The notes beneath the pieces were generated by a model that searched no databases, had not been told where the DNA came from, and saw nothing but the letters and a program-made list of their open reading frames with translations. A DNA stretch of 61,262 bases from Nocardiopsis endophytica (GTDB lineage Bacteria; Actinomycetota; Actinomycetes; Streptosporangiales; Streptosporangiaceae), in the NCBI RefSeq assembly GCF_027706725.1, contig NZ_JAQFWQ010000037.1, forward strand, positions 1-61,262, read 5' to 3'. Below, piece by piece: positions 50,604 through 61,262 of this stretch. Position numbers and translations under genes: made by a program. Numbering within the stretch: the first letter of the stretch is position 1; every line of letters starts with the position of its first letter.

Positions 50604-51143
50604 TCAGCGGCGGCGGGCGGGGCGGGAGGAGCCCGTGCGCAGCCCGTCGCGGATCATCAGGACGCAGCCGAAGGCGCTGAGCCCGGCGACGACGATCAGG
50701 GCGGTGCCGATGAGCAGCGCGCCGAACGGCGCGCCCCAGCCGCCCCCGCCCTCGACCTGGGCGACGTCCTTGTCGTCGTTGACCCACGCGCTGGGGTTCT
50801 TCGGGACCAGGCGGGCGTCCTCGTAGACGGCGCCCGCCTCGCAGTCACCGGGCACGGCCGCGTGGACGCCCTTGTAGACCTCCCCGTCGTCGGCGGTGAA
50901 GGTGCCCTTGCACGGCCCGTCCGGCGCCTCGGCGCCGGGCTTGTGGGGCTTGCGGACGCCGACCTCCCCATCGAGCTCCAACACTCCGGGGATGCCGGTG
51001 GAGGTGCCCCGGAAGTGCTCCCAGAAGTGCTGCGCCCCGGCCGGGAGGGCGGGCAGGAGTACGCCCAGCACCACCAGCGAGCCGAGGAGGATCACGAACG
51101 TTCCGCCCAGTGAGGGGTCCTTCGGTCGACGCTTCCGTGCCAT
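50604..51143 (-). CDS. Hypothetical membrane protein with exported loop
   Basis: The 179-residue protein has an N-terminal helix (about 15-36), an extracytoplasmic region of about 90 residues with two cysteines (C79 and C101, possible disulfide), and a second helix near 140-160 followed by a basic tail. No family is recognised. The ATG giving MARKRRPKD is preferred over the longer frame. Confidence 0.75.
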   Translation of the reverse strand: MARKRRPKDPSLGGTFVILLGSLVVLGVLLPALPAGAQHFWEHFRGTSTGIPGVLELDGEVGVRKPHKPGAEAPDGPCKGTFTADDGEVYKGVHAAVPGDCEAGAVYEDARLVPKNPSAWVNDDKDVAQVEGGGGWGAPFGALLIGTALIVVAGLSAFGCVLMIRDGLRTGSSRPARRR

Positions 51144-51222
51144 GGGCGCGACTCTAACGGGACGGGGGGGCGACCGCACCCTCTGGGTTTTCGGCGCCGC
51201 GCGGGCGGTCGGGGGAGGGCGG

Positions 51223-51765
51223 TCAGCAGGCCGCCGCGAGCTCCTGGTCGGCGCGCAGGGTGCGCAGGGCGTAGTGGCAGCGGGACTTCACCGTGCCCAC
51301 CGGCACGCCCAGCTCGTGCGCCGCGGCCTTCATCTCCTTGTCCTGCAGGTAGACCAGCTCGACGGCCCGCCGGTGCTTGGCGGCCAGCCGCTGGACCGGG
51401 CGGCGCAGGGCCATCCGCTCGACGACGCGGTCGCTCTCGTCCTCGGTGACCGCGGCCTCCTCCACCGGTCCGCGGTCCGCGCCGTAGGACACCTCGTCGG
51501 GGCGGGCGCGGCGGGCCCGGTCGGCGTCGATGGCCACCCGGCGCGCGACCGTGCGCAGCCACGGGCCGAGCTCGTCGGCCCCGCCGGCGAGCCGGGGCAG
51601 GAACCGCCAGGCGCGCAGCATGACCTCTTGGGCGAGGTCCTCGGCGCCGTGGCGGCCGACGTCGGTGCGGGCCATCAGGAAGACGACGAGGTCGCCGAAA
51701 TGCGTCGTGTACATCTCGATGAACCTCGCCGGGTCCGCTTCGGAGGCGTCGCGGAGTGCGGTCAT
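51223..51765 (-). CDS. ECF-type RNA polymerase sigma factor
   Basis: The 180-residue sigma factor has region 2 (residues about 12-80, with DLAQEVMLRAWRFLPRL) and region 4 (about 120-172, with HELGVPVGTVKSRCHYALRT, the recognition helix-turn-helix). It directs RNA polymerase to a stress or envelope regulon in this family. No anti-sigma gene is adjacent. The ATG at 51765 fits family length; upstream in-frame sequence is not sigma-like. Confidence 0.9.
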   Translation of the reverse strand: MTALRDASEADPARFIEMYTTHFGDLVVFLMARTDVGRHGAEDLAQEVMLRAWRFLPRLAGGADELGPWLRTVARRVAIDADRARRARPDEVSYGADRGPVEEAAVTEDESDRVVERMALRRPVQRLAAKHRRAVELVYLQDKEMKAAAHELGVPVGTVKSRCHYALRTLRADQELAAAC

Positions 51766-52082
51766 GGCGGGGAGGCTCCACAATGCGTGAGGGAGGGCCG
51801 GGCGGGCGCCGGCGGCCGTGATCCGATACAGCGACCCTAGACATCCCCGGCGCCGGAACCGCACGCCGCCGCGTGTGCGTTGTGCATCGAAAGGGGCGCG
51901 GGATGGAAACGGGGCTTGTGGGGCCAATGGTCCTGAGCTGCGCAAAGCACGCGTACGCGAAGGTCACCCGGCGCAGTCTCACCATCGCCGGGTGACCGAC
52001 ATCACACGCACGGCGACCGGATTCGGCCGCCCTCTCCGCCGAATCGCGGTCCTGTCACGCACTGAGCTGGTTGAATCCTGAA
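51766..52082. other. 317-bp gap upstream of the sigma factor gene
   Basis: No gene is seen. It holds the sigma factor promoter side and the hairpin at 51962-51997 that closes the leftward membrane-protein operon. Confidence 0.4.
51962..51997 (-). terminator. Hairpin after the membrane-protein operon
   Basis: GGTCACCCGGCG-N12-CGCCGGGTGACC has 12-bp perfect arms. It lies 85 bp beyond the stop of the leftward gene ending at 52083. Confidence 0.55.
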
Positions 52083-52634
52083 TCATCCGTGGCCGGCCCG
52101 AGGAACCGCGCGCCCGCGGCCCGGGACGCGGAGGCGCCCGAACGGCTTCACCGTCGACAGCAGTACCGTCGCCAGCAGCACGGTGAACGACACCGACAGC
52201 GCCCCGATCGCCTGCGTCGTCCCGGCCCCGCCCGCCGCACCGGGGTCGGCGGCCAGCTCGCGGACCATCGGCCCGATGCTCAGGTTGGAGCCGGCCACCA
52301 GGATCAGCGTCAGCACCAGCTTGGCCGCCACCCACGTGTGCCGGAACAGCCCCCACGGCGTCCCCAGGGCCAGCAGCAGACCCGTGCCCGCCGCCGTCAG
52401 GCTCAGCGGCAGCACCAGCATCCCCGACAGCAGCCCGGCCGCGCCCAGCGCCTCGGTGCGCACCCCCGGATCGGCGGCGGCCGCGACCGCCAGCGCGAGC
52501 ATGCTCCCGTGCACGCCGAGCCAGCCCACGGAGGTGACCACGTGCAGGCTGAGCGCCGTCTTGCGCCATCCCTGCGGCAGCCGCCGGGCGCGCGCGGCGC
52601 CCGACGGCCGAAGGGTGGCCGCCTGGGCGGTCAC
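52083..52634 (-). CDS. Integral membrane protein (DUF2269-like)
   Basis: The 183-residue protein has four hydrophobic helices (about residues 27-52, 65-87, 98-118 and 140-163) and a basic tail. The LHVVTSVGWLGVHG segment resembles DUF2269/CopD-like membrane proteins. The GTG start overlaps the upstream SHOCT gene stop (GTGA), so they are coupled. Function unknown. Confidence 0.78.
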   Translation of the reverse strand: MTAQAATLRPSGAARARRLPQGWRKTALSLHVVTSVGWLGVHGSMLALAVAAAADPGVRTEALGAAGLLSGMLVLPLSLTAAGTGLLLALGTPWGLFRHTWVAAKLVLTLILVAGSNLSIGPMVRELAADPGAAGGAGTTQAIGALSVSFTVLLATVLLSTVKPFGRLRVPGRGRAVPRAGHG

Positions 52635-52969
52635 GTCCGCCCCTTCTTGGCGTCCTGGCCCGGGTTCCAGTTCAGGGCGCTCGCGCGCTCCATGAACTCC
52701 TCGACGGTGATGTCGCCCTTGGCGAACCGCTCGGCCAGCACCCGGCGGGCGGCGGTCTCGGGCGGCTCGGGGGCGGCGCCGGCCCACGGCGGGCGGTGGC
52801 CCTTGGCACGCATCAGCAGGAATACGGCGAAGGCGGTCAGCAGCAGAAGCAGGAGGAACATGGCGACTCCAATGAACGGGACGAACGGCGGCGGCGACCC
52901 CGCCCAGGGCGGACCGTGGGGCGGGCCGTGTGCCGCCGCGGCGGCCGAGGCGAATGCGATCGTGTTCAT
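52631..52969 (-). CDS. Small membrane protein with SHOCT domain
   Basis: The 112-residue protein has one transmembrane helix (about 33-54) and a C-terminal SHOCT module (AERFAKGDITVEEFMERASAL). SHOCT modules mediate oligomerisation. It is co-transcribed with the DUF2269-like gene and divergent from a two-component kinase 134 bp away, so it could be a target of that system. Confidence 0.83.
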   Translation of the reverse strand: MNTIAFASAAAAAHGPPHGPPWAGSPPPFVPFIGVAMFLLLLLLTAFAVFLLMRAKGHRPPWAGAAPEPPETAARRVLAERFAKGDITVEEFMERASALNWNPGQDAKKGRT

Positions 52970-53103
52970 GGCCCCACGCTCTCCCGGCGCGCGCGTCGCG
53001 GTCGTCGCCCCGGGCGCGTCTTCGCGTCTACGCAGCCGGGACGACGCGCTCTACGCACGGCGGCCGATGACCGCCCCGGCCCACGCGGGCTAACGTCACC
53101 GAT

Positions 53104-54366
53104 GTGACGCCCTTCCTCGAACGCCTCCGCGCCGCCTTCGGCCCCGGGGCCGGCCGCAAGCTCGCCCTCGACGTCCCCCTGGGGCTGCTGCTGGCGATCG
53201 CCGGGACCATGGCGCTGGCCGCCAAGGCCGCTGGGCCCCCGTGGGAGCGTGGGCCCGGGAACGGGCCGCCCGGCCCGCCGGACGGCTTCGGCCCCGGCGC
53301 GGGGCCGCCGCCGTGGGCCGATATCGACCTGCCCGTCCTGCCGCTGGTGTGCGTGGCCGCCGTCGCCGTCTGCGTCGCACTGCGCAGGATCTGGCCCCGC
53401 TCGGCCTTCGTCGCCTCTGCTGCGGCCTGCACGGTCTTCGTCGGCGCGGCCGGGTTCCACGGCCCGATCCTCGCCGGGATGCTGCTCACCCTGTACACCA
53501 TGGCCTCGCGCATGGCCCCGCGCGAGTGGCTGCCCTGGACCGCCGCCGGGCTCCCGCTGCTGCTCACCGTGCGCTTCGATCAGTCCTACCTGGGGCTGCT
53601 GGAGGCCGACACCTACCTGCTGTTCATCCCCTACACCGCGATGATGGTGGCGGCCGCCGCGCTGGGCGCGACCGTCCGGGGCCGCAGGGAGGGCCGCCGC
53701 CGCGAGCACGACCAGGCGCTGCGCCGCTCGGCCTACGAGGAGCGGCTGCGCATCGCGCGCGAGGTGCACGACGTCGTCGGGCACAGCCTGTCGGTGATCA
53801 ACATGCAGGCCGGGGTCGCCATGCACGTGCTGGACAAGCGGCCCGACCGGGCCCGCGAGTCCCTGGACGCGATCCGCCGCACCAGCAAGGACGCCCTGGA
53901 GGAGCTGCGCGGGACCCTGGCGGTGTTCCGCGAGGGCGCCGCCGGCACGGCCGGGGACCGCGCCCCGCTGCCCGGCCTCGACCGGGTCGGCGACCTCGCC
54001 GCCGGGATGGCGTCGGCGGGTGTCTCCGTGGAGGTGCACACTGAGGGGGAGCAGGCGGTGCCCCCGGCCGCGGTGGACCACGCCGCCTACAGGATCGTGC
54101 AGGAGGCGCTGACGAACGTGGCACGGCACGCCCCGGGGGCGTCCGCGTCGGTGCGCATCGCCTACGAACGCGGGGAGGTCGCGGTGGAGATCGAGGACGA
54201 CGGGCCGCGCATCGCGGGGCCGGGCCCTGCGGAGGGCAGCGGCATCGCCGGGATGCGCGAGCGCGCGCGGGCCGTCGGCGGCAACCTGCACGCCGGCCCC
54301 CGCCCGGACGGCGGGTTCGCCGTCCGCGCCCGGCTTCCCCTGGGCGCGCCGCGGAGCGGCCGGTGA
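53104..54366 (+). CDS. NarL-type sensor histidine kinase
   Basis: The 420-residue kinase has four to six transmembrane helices in residues 20-185 and a HisKA_3 dimerisation domain with H222 in REVHDVVGHSLSVINMQAG. The ATPase domain has HAAYRIVQEALTNVARHA and IEDDGP; it lies near residues 310-410. It pairs with the response regulator that overlaps its stop by four bases. GTG start. No defined sensor domain beyond the membrane helices. Confidence 0.93.
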   Translation: MTPFLERLRAAFGPGAGRKLALDVPLGLLLAIAGTMALAAKAAGPPWERGPGNGPPGPPDGFGPGAGPPPWADIDLPVLPLVCVAAVAVCVALRRIWPRSAFVASAAACTVFVGAAGFHGPILAGMLLTLYTMASRMAPREWLPWTAAGLPLLLTVRFDQSYLGLLEADTYLLFIPYTAMMVAAAALGATVRGRREGRRREHDQALRRSAYEERLRIAREVHDVVGHSLSVINMQAGVAMHVLDKRPDRARESLDAIRRTSKDALEELRGTLAVFREGAAGTAGDRAPLPGLDRVGDLAAGMASAGVSVEVHTEGEQAVPPAAVDHAAYRIVQEALTNVARHAPGASASVRIAYERGEVAVEIEDDGPRIAGPGPAEGSGIAGMRERARAVGGNLHAGPRPDGGFAVRARLPLGAPRSGR

Positions 54367-55025
54367 GCGGCACGGTGCGGGTGGCGTTGGCCGACGACCA
54401 GGCGCTGGTGCGCATGGGGCTGCGCGTGCTCATCGAGGAGGAGGACGGCCTGGAGGTGGCCGGGGAGGCCGCCGACGGCCGGGAGGCGGTCGAGCTCGCC
54501 CGCAGGGAGCACCCCGATGTGCTGCTGATGGACGTGCGCATGCCCGATGTGGACGGCATCCGGGCGCTGAAGGAGATCGCCGCCGACCCGGAGCTGTCCG
54601 GTACCCGCGTGGTGGTGCTGACCACCTTCGAACTGGACGAGTACGTCTTCGAGGCGCTGCGCTCCGGGGCCGCCGGGTTCCTCATCAAGGACAGCCCGCC
54701 CGAGGACCTGCTGCGCGCGATCCGGCTGGCCTCCGAGGGCGAGTCGCTGCTGTCGCCCTCGGTCACCCGCCGGGTCATCTCCGCCTTCGCCTCCAGCTCC
54801 CCCTCGGGGGAGGGGCCCCGCCCCGACCTGAGCGGCCTGACCGAGCGGGAGCGGGAGGTCCTGGCCCTGGTGGGGGAGGGGCTGAGCAACGGCGAGATCG
54901 CCGAGCGGCTGTTCGTCAGCCCCGCCACCGCCCGCACCCACGTCAGCCGCGCCATGGTCAAGCTGCACGCGCGCGACCGCGCCCAGCTCGTGGTGATCGC
55001 CTACCGCTCGGGGCTGGTGCGCTGA
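54363..55025 (+). CDS. LuxR/NarL family response regulator
   Basis: The 220-residue regulator has a receiver domain with D11-D12, phospho-acceptor D57 in LLMDVRMPDVDG and lysine in FLIKDSPP. The C-terminal LuxR helix-turn-helix has LTEREREVLALVGEGLSNGE and TARTHVSRAMVKL. It is coupled to the kinase by a GTGA overlap. Likely acts on nearby membrane genes or its own promoter. Confidence 0.95.
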   Translation: MSGTVRVALADDQALVRMGLRVLIEEEDGLEVAGEAADGREAVELARREHPDVLLMDVRMPDVDGIRALKEIAADPELSGTRVVVLTTFELDEYVFEALRSGAAGFLIKDSPPEDLLRAIRLASEGESLLSPSVTRRVISAFASSSPSGEGPRPDLSGLTEREREVLALVGEGLSNGEIAERLFVSPATARTHVSRAMVKLHARDRAQLVVIAYRSGLVR

Positions 55026-55037
55026 CCCGCCCCCTCG

Positions 55038-55103
55038 GCGATGGTCCCGACGAGAGCGCCGTCGAATCCGCCGCAACGGCGGCACGACCGTCGAGACCAT
55101 CGC
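55038..55103. repeat. 66-bp palindromic element R66, copy 2
   Basis: The arms GCGATGGTCCCGACG and CGTCGAGACCATCGC pair at 14 of 15 positions. The element matches 25691-25756 at 55 of 66 positions with no gap. It lies in the convergent gap after the response regulator. Confidence 0.85.
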
Positions 55104-55112
55104 GAGGCGGGG

Positions 55113-56075
55113 TCAGCCCTTCATGCTCCCGGCCATCAGGCCCCGGGCGAAGTACCGCTGCAGGGAGAAGAACACCAGCAGCGGCACCACCATCGACACG
55201 AACGCCCCCGCCGTGAGCCGCTGCCACTCGTTGCCGCGGGTCCCGGCCAGTTCGGCCAGGCGCACGGTCAGCGGCGCCACGTCGATGCTGCCGCCCGCGA
55301 AGATCAGCGCCACCAGCAGGTCGTTCCACACCCACAGGAACTGGAAGATGGCCAGCGACACCAGCGCCGGGACGGTCAGCGGCAGCACGATGCGCCGGAA
55401 GATCGTGCCGTGCCCGGCGCCGTCGGCGCGCGCCGCCTCGATGATGCTGGAGGGCAGCCGGGAGATGAAGTTGTGCATCAGGAAGATGCCCAGCGGCAGG
55501 CCGAACATGGTGTGCGCGATCCACACGTTGGTGAACTGGAAGGCGCCGGGCAGGTCCAGCGGCGGCACCACGGTGGTCGTGCCGATCGCCACCCCGTCGG
55601 AGAACAGCCGCAGCAGCGGCACCAGCGACATCTGCAGCGGCACGATCTGCAGCGCGAACACGCCGATGAACAGCCAGTCCCGCCCGGGGAAGCGCATCCA
55701 CGCCAGGGCGTAGGCGGCCATGGCCGCCAGCAGCACCACGAACACCATCGTCGGCACCGCGATGGTGAAGGAGTTGACGAAGTAGCTGGCCAGGCGTCCG
55801 TCGCTGGAGCTGCCGAAGAGCACGTCGGCGTAGTTGCGCAGGGTGAACTCGGGGTCGAGCGGGACGGTCCACCAGCCGGTCGTCTTGATCTGCTCCTCGG
55901 GCCGGAACGAGGAGATGAGCAGCCCGGCGGTGGGCAGCGTCCACAGCACCGCGATGGCGATCGCCGCCGCGCTGCCGGCCGCGCCGGAGAGGCGGGCGCG
56001 CACCCGGGCGGCCTGGGGGGCGGGGCCGCGCCGGTCCGGGGAGCGGCCGCCGGGGTCCGTGCGGGTCGGGGTCAC
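55113..56075 (-). CDS. Sugar ABC transporter permease (MalG/AglG-like)
   Basis: The 320-residue permease has six transmembrane helices and the EAA loop EAARADGAGHGTIFRRIVLP that docks an ATPase. The family length and N-terminal cytoplasmic tail fit MalG-type permeases. The GTG start overlaps the upstream permease stop (GTGA). No ATPase gene is in the cluster; in actinomycetes a shared MsiK protein usually serves such importers. Confidence 0.93.
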   Translation of the reverse strand: MTPTRTDPGGRSPDRRGPAPQAARVRARLSGAAGSAAAIAIAVLWTLPTAGLLISSFRPEEQIKTTGWWTVPLDPEFTLRNYADVLFGSSSDGRLASYFVNSFTIAVPTMVFVVLLAAMAAYALAWMRFPGRDWLFIGVFALQIVPLQMSLVPLLRLFSDGVAIGTTTVVPPLDLPGAFQFTNVWIAHTMFGLPLGIFLMHNFISRLPSSIIEAARADGAGHGTIFRRIVLPLTVPALVSLAIFQFLWVWNDLLVALIFAGGSIDVAPLTVRLAELAGTRGNEWQRLTAGAFVSMVVPLLVFFSLQRYFARGLMAGSMKG

Positions 56076-57052
56076 TGGGCCTCCCTGGAGCGCCGGGTGC
56101 TGCGGATCTGGATCAGCACGAGCGGGACCACCAGCACGAACAGGAACACCGCCAGCGCCGACCCCTGTCCCAGCTCGCCGTAGCGGAACGCCTGGTTGTA
56201 CATCTCGTTGGCGATGACCGAGGTGGAGAACTGGCCGCCGGTGACGGTGCGGACGATGTCGAACACCTTCAGGGTCTGCACCGAGATGGTGATCAGCACG
56301 ACCGCCACCGTCGGCCAGATCATCGGGAGGGTGACCCGCCAGAACAGCTGCAGCGGCGACACCCCGTCGATCCTGGCGGCCTCGATGATCTCCACGGGGA
56401 TCGCCTTGATCGCCGCGGACAGGATGACCATGGCGAACCCGGCCTGGATCCAGATCAGGACCACGATCAGCAGCAGCGTGTTGAGCGGCTGGTCCAGCAG
56501 CCACAGCCGGGGCTCGCCGCCCAGCATGGTCCAGACCTGGTTGAGCACCCCGATCTGGTCGGACTCGGCCGGGCGGTGCGCGTAGACGAACTTCCAGATG
56601 ATGCTCGCCCCGACGAAGGAGATCGCCATCGGCATGAACAGCAGCGACTTGGCGAGCGACTCGTAGCGGGCGCGGTCCACCAGCACCGCGTACACCAGCC
56701 CGGTGGCGGTGGCCAGCGCCGGGGCGATGAGCACCCAGAGCAGGGTGTTGCGCAGCACCACCAGGATCTCGGGGCGGGTGAACATCCAGGCGTAGTTGCG
56801 CAGCCCCACCCAGGCCTGCCCGGGCCCGTCCATGAAGGACAGGACGGTGGTGCGCACCACCGGGTAGACCAGGCCGACCAGCAGGAGCAGGCCCGCCGGG
56901 CCGAGGAAGCAGGCCGCCTGCCACCACTCCCGGCGGGTGCTCGGGCCGCCGTCCACGGCGACCAGCAGCACCCCGAACACCGCCAGGAAGCCCGCGACCC
57001 CGATCACCAGCCAGAGCAGCTTGGGCAGTTCGGAGAGGAGGTCGAATCCCAT
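56072..57052 (-). CDS. Sugar ABC transporter permease (MalF/AglF-like)
   Basis: The 326-residue permease has about eight hydrophobic helices, the N-terminal extension typical of AglF-type proteins, and the EAA loop EAARIDGVSPLQLFWRVTLP. It forms the membrane channel with the neighbouring permease. It lies 16 bp downstream of the binding-protein gene in one operon. Substrate is probably an oligosaccharide, possibly alpha-glucoside, by resemblance. Confidence 0.92.
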   Translation of the reverse strand: MGFDLLSELPKLLWLVIGVAGFLAVFGVLLVAVDGGPSTRREWWQAACFLGPAGLLLLVGLVYPVVRTTVLSFMDGPGQAWVGLRNYAWMFTRPEILVVLRNTLLWVLIAPALATATGLVYAVLVDRARYESLAKSLLFMPMAISFVGASIIWKFVYAHRPAESDQIGVLNQVWTMLGGEPRLWLLDQPLNTLLLIVVLIWIQAGFAMVILSAAIKAIPVEIIEAARIDGVSPLQLFWRVTLPMIWPTVAVVLITISVQTLKVFDIVRTVTGGQFSTSVIANEMYNQAFRYGELGQGSALAVFLFVLVVPLVLIQIRSTRRSREAQ

Positions 57053-57068
57053 CGCGCCGGCGCTCTTT

Positions 57069-58472
57069 CTACTCGCTCCAGGAGTCCTCGATGTAGGCGA
57101 GCGTCTCCTCGTTGCCCTTGCCGTTGATCCAGTCGGTCATCCCGCGCCAGAACGTGCCCGAGCCGACCTCGGCGGGCATGTTGTCGCCGCCGTCCCAGCG
57201 GAACACCACCTCGGGGTCGCGCAGCAGCTCGGCGGAGAGCCGGTCGATGGGGTTCTCCAGCAGCTCCAGGTCGGCGTCCCGGTGCGCGGAGAACCAGCGG
57301 CCCAGGGAGGCGCGGCTGTCCGCGAACTCCACGGTGGCCAGGTACTCCTGCACGGCCACGACCTCGGGCCGGTCGGTGAAGGCCGCGGCGAACTCGCCGC
57401 CGCCGACGATCGGGGTGCCGACCTCCTCGTCGATGGCGGGCAGGTTGAAGGCGTAGATGTCGCCGTTCTCGGAGATGTCGGTGTCCTCGGGCCAGTTGGC
57501 GGCGTAGAAGGAGCCCATCATGTACATGCCGCACTCGCCCTCGTTCACCGGAAGCCCGGCGTCCTGCTGGGAGGTGGTGGCGATGGACTTGACGCCGCCG
57601 TGGCCGCCGTTGACGTAGTCGGGGTTGCGCAGGATGCCGTCGACCCGCTCCAGCGACTCCACGATCTTCGGGTCGTCGAACGGGATCTCGTGCTCGACCC
57701 ACTGGTCGTAGACCTCGGGGCCGTGCTCCCGCAGCACCGCGTTCTCCAGCCAGTCGGTGGCGGGCCAGCCGGTGGCCTCGCCCGACTCGATGCCGGCGCA
57801 CCAGGGCTTGAGCCCGTCACCGGCCATGGCGTCGGACAGTTCGGTCATCTCGTCCCAGGTCTGCGGGATCTCGTAGCCGTTCTCCTCGAACACCGTGGGC
57901 GAGTACCAGACCAGCGACTTCACGTTGGAGGCCTGCGGGCTCGCGTACAGCTCTCCGTCGTGCTCCACGTAGGAGAGCCAGTCCTCGGTCCAGCCCTCCC
58001 GGGCCAGGTCCGCGGCGCCCTCGGGCAGCGGCAGCGCGTCGCCGGACTCGACGAACCGGGCGAGCAGGCCGGGCTGGGGGAAGATCGCGATGTCCGGGGC
58101 GTTGCCGCCGTCCACCTTGACCTGGATCTGCGCCTCGAACTCGCCGCTGCCCTCGTAGTCGATGGTGATGCCGGTGCAGTCGCTGAACTCCTGCCAGGCC
58201 TGCCGCAGCCGCTCGCCCTCCTCGTCGCGGATGGACCCGTACATCTCCACGGTGCCGCCGATGTCCTGCCACTGGGCGTAGGGCTCGCAGGCCGCGGAGT
58301 CGGGGTCGGCCCCGCCGCCGCCGGTCTCCCCGGCGAGGTAGCCGCAGCCGGACGCCAGCAGGACGAGGGGCAGCAGGGCGGCTCCGGCCGCACGGGCGGG
58401 GCGCCGCGCGGCGGCCGGGGCCGAGCGCCGCGCGCGCGGGGACGTCGTCGTCGGGGTCGGGGACGGGGCCAT
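57069..58472 (-). CDS. Sugar ABC transporter substrate-binding lipoprotein
   Basis: The 467-residue protein has a lipoprotein signal with lipobox LLASGC and C43 as the lipidated residue. A family 1 solute-binding fold follows (PDIAIFPQPGLLARFV, KSLVWYSPTVFEENGYEIPQ, TWDEM). It captures sugar outside the membrane and delivers it to the two permeases. The ATG at 58472 has GGAGGT just upstream; the ATG at 58484 is a less likely alternative. The sequence resembles alpha-glucoside-binding AglE-type proteins, with moderate certainty. Confidence 0.92.
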   Translation of the reverse strand: MAPSPTPTTTSPRARRSAPAAARRPARAAGAALLPLVLLASGCGYLAGETGGGGADPDSAACEPYAQWQDIGGTVEMYGSIRDEEGERLRQAWQEFSDCTGITIDYEGSGEFEAQIQVKVDGGNAPDIAIFPQPGLLARFVESGDALPLPEGAADLAREGWTEDWLSYVEHDGELYASPQASNVKSLVWYSPTVFEENGYEIPQTWDEMTELSDAMAGDGLKPWCAGIESGEATGWPATDWLENAVLREHGPEVYDQWVEHEIPFDDPKIVESLERVDGILRNPDYVNGGHGGVKSIATTSQQDAGLPVNEGECGMYMMGSFYAANWPEDTDISENGDIYAFNLPAIDEEVGTPIVGGGEFAAAFTDRPEVVAVQEYLATVEFADSRASLGRWFSAHRDADLELLENPIDRLSAELLRDPEVVFRWDGGDNMPAEVGSGTFWRGMTDWINGKGNEETLAYIEDSWSE

Positions 58473-58785
58473 GCGCACCTCCATGGACGCCCGGAACTGG
58501 TATAGACCGGGACCACCGATCCAAGTCGCCCGGGGCGCCGATGTCCAGAGCGCGGACGTCCCCCGTCCGCAACGGTTCAGTTACGGTGCAGGTCAGAAGG
58601 GGTGAGGGGGCGTGGTTCAGGTCACATTGGTCCGACCATCCCGCTTCGTTCGCTTTGGGGTGGGAGGAGGGGCGGCGGCCGCCGACCGCCGGGGAACGGG
58701 CGGCGGCCGGGGCGCTTCCTCCCGGGTCCGGAGGTGATCGCTCACGGCGAACGGGCGCCCGGGAAGAAAACCGGACTCTTCTTTA
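58473..58785. other. Divergent promoter region between the ABC importer and lon
   Basis: No gene is seen. It must hold the importer promoter; a GGTATAGACC stretch just upstream of the binding-protein gene (58499-58508) is the only AT-rich candidate. The lon control site follows at 58786. Confidence 0.35.
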
Positions 58786-58804
58786 TTGAGTGATAGTGAC
58801 TCAA
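58786..58804 (+). promoter_or_regulatory. HAIR element (HspR-binding site) before lon
   Basis: TTGAGTGATAGTGACTCAA is TTGAGT-N7-ACTCAA, matching the HAIR consensus CTTGAGT-N7-ACTCAAG except for the outermost base on each side. It lies 13 bp before the lon start and overlaps the likely leader. HspR represses lon in Streptomyces through such a site. Confidence 0.85.
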
Positions 58805-58817
58805 CAAGGAGGGTCCG

Positions 58818-61229
<2,412 letters not shown>

Positions 61230-61262
61230 GGAACGGCACGAAGGCGGGCGGGGCGGCGGGGG

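Noticed and set aside
55113-56927. Single 604-codon frame spanning both ABC permeases
   Set aside because: The upstream part is out of frame with the real MalF-like permease; the MalG-like gene begins at the GTG at 56075.

Overview
The window is about 61 kb of very GC-rich DNA with strong third-position G/C bias and many GTG and TTG starts. The gene families (MsiK-type ABC importers without their own ATPase, an HspR-type HAIR site before lon, a tandem glycine riboswitch before gcvT, an IdeR/DmdR-like iron box, DUF4429/SHOCT proteins) point to a filamentous actinomycete, most likely in or near Nocardiopsaceae. The genus is inferred, not demonstrated. No rRNA, tRNA or CRISPR array was recognised.

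Layout. 0.4-3.1 kb: iron-regulated FhuF-like protein, VOC protein, DUF418 membrane protein. 3.2-3.8 kb: relics of toxin-antitoxin genes (a frameshifted ribbon-helix-helix antitoxin and a Phd/YefM-like C-terminal half). 3.83-7.73 kb: a 3.8-kb integrative element of lower GC with a large serine recombinase and one PD-(D/E)XK nuclease-like cargo gene. It sits inside the L-serine dehydratase gene; the native last 32 codons are stranded at 3834-3929, and the element supplies a replacement 3' end at 7631-7726 that restores the C-terminal cysteine. 7.6-12.4 kb: glycine/serine metabolism, with a tandem glycine riboswitch driving gcvT-gcvH-glyA and then sdaA. 12.6-16.7 kb: an amidohydrolase, an RpiR regulator and a sodium:solute symporter joined by a shared operator-like sequence. 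16.8-27.8 kb: housekeeping and accessory metabolism (DAHP synthase, acyl-CoA synthetase, proline iminopeptidase, 3Fe-4S ferredoxin and its reductase, asparaginase, DEDDh exonuclease, TetR regulator, heme oxygenase).

28.1-33.0 kb: a signalling operon (response regulator-PP2C phosphatase, CHASE3 histidine kinase, Rcp1-type regulator), then a low-molecular-weight protein tyrosine phosphatase and a fructosamine-kinase-like protein. 33.2-50.4 kb: a type VII secretion-like locus with a three-ATPase EssC/EccC protein, two small Esx-like proteins without a WXG motif, a 1951-residue protein with membrane segments and about two dozen PDG repeats, an M48 protease, two membrane proteins, a LysM-type membrane protein and a frameshifted Uma2 gene. 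50.6-55.0 kb: ECF sigma factor, SHOCT and membrane proteins, and a NarL-type two-component system. 55.1-58.5 kb: sugar ABC importer. 58.8-61.2 kb: Lon protease behind a HAIR element.

A family of exact-length palindromic elements (four 62-bp and two 66-bp copies, plus a partial copy at the left edge) lies in convergent gene junctions. It brackets the type VII-like locus with a matched pair on each side, one of the two elements being inverted at the far side. The least described items are the sdaA-repairing element with its nuclease cargo, the giant repeat protein of the type VII-like locus, and this palindrome family.
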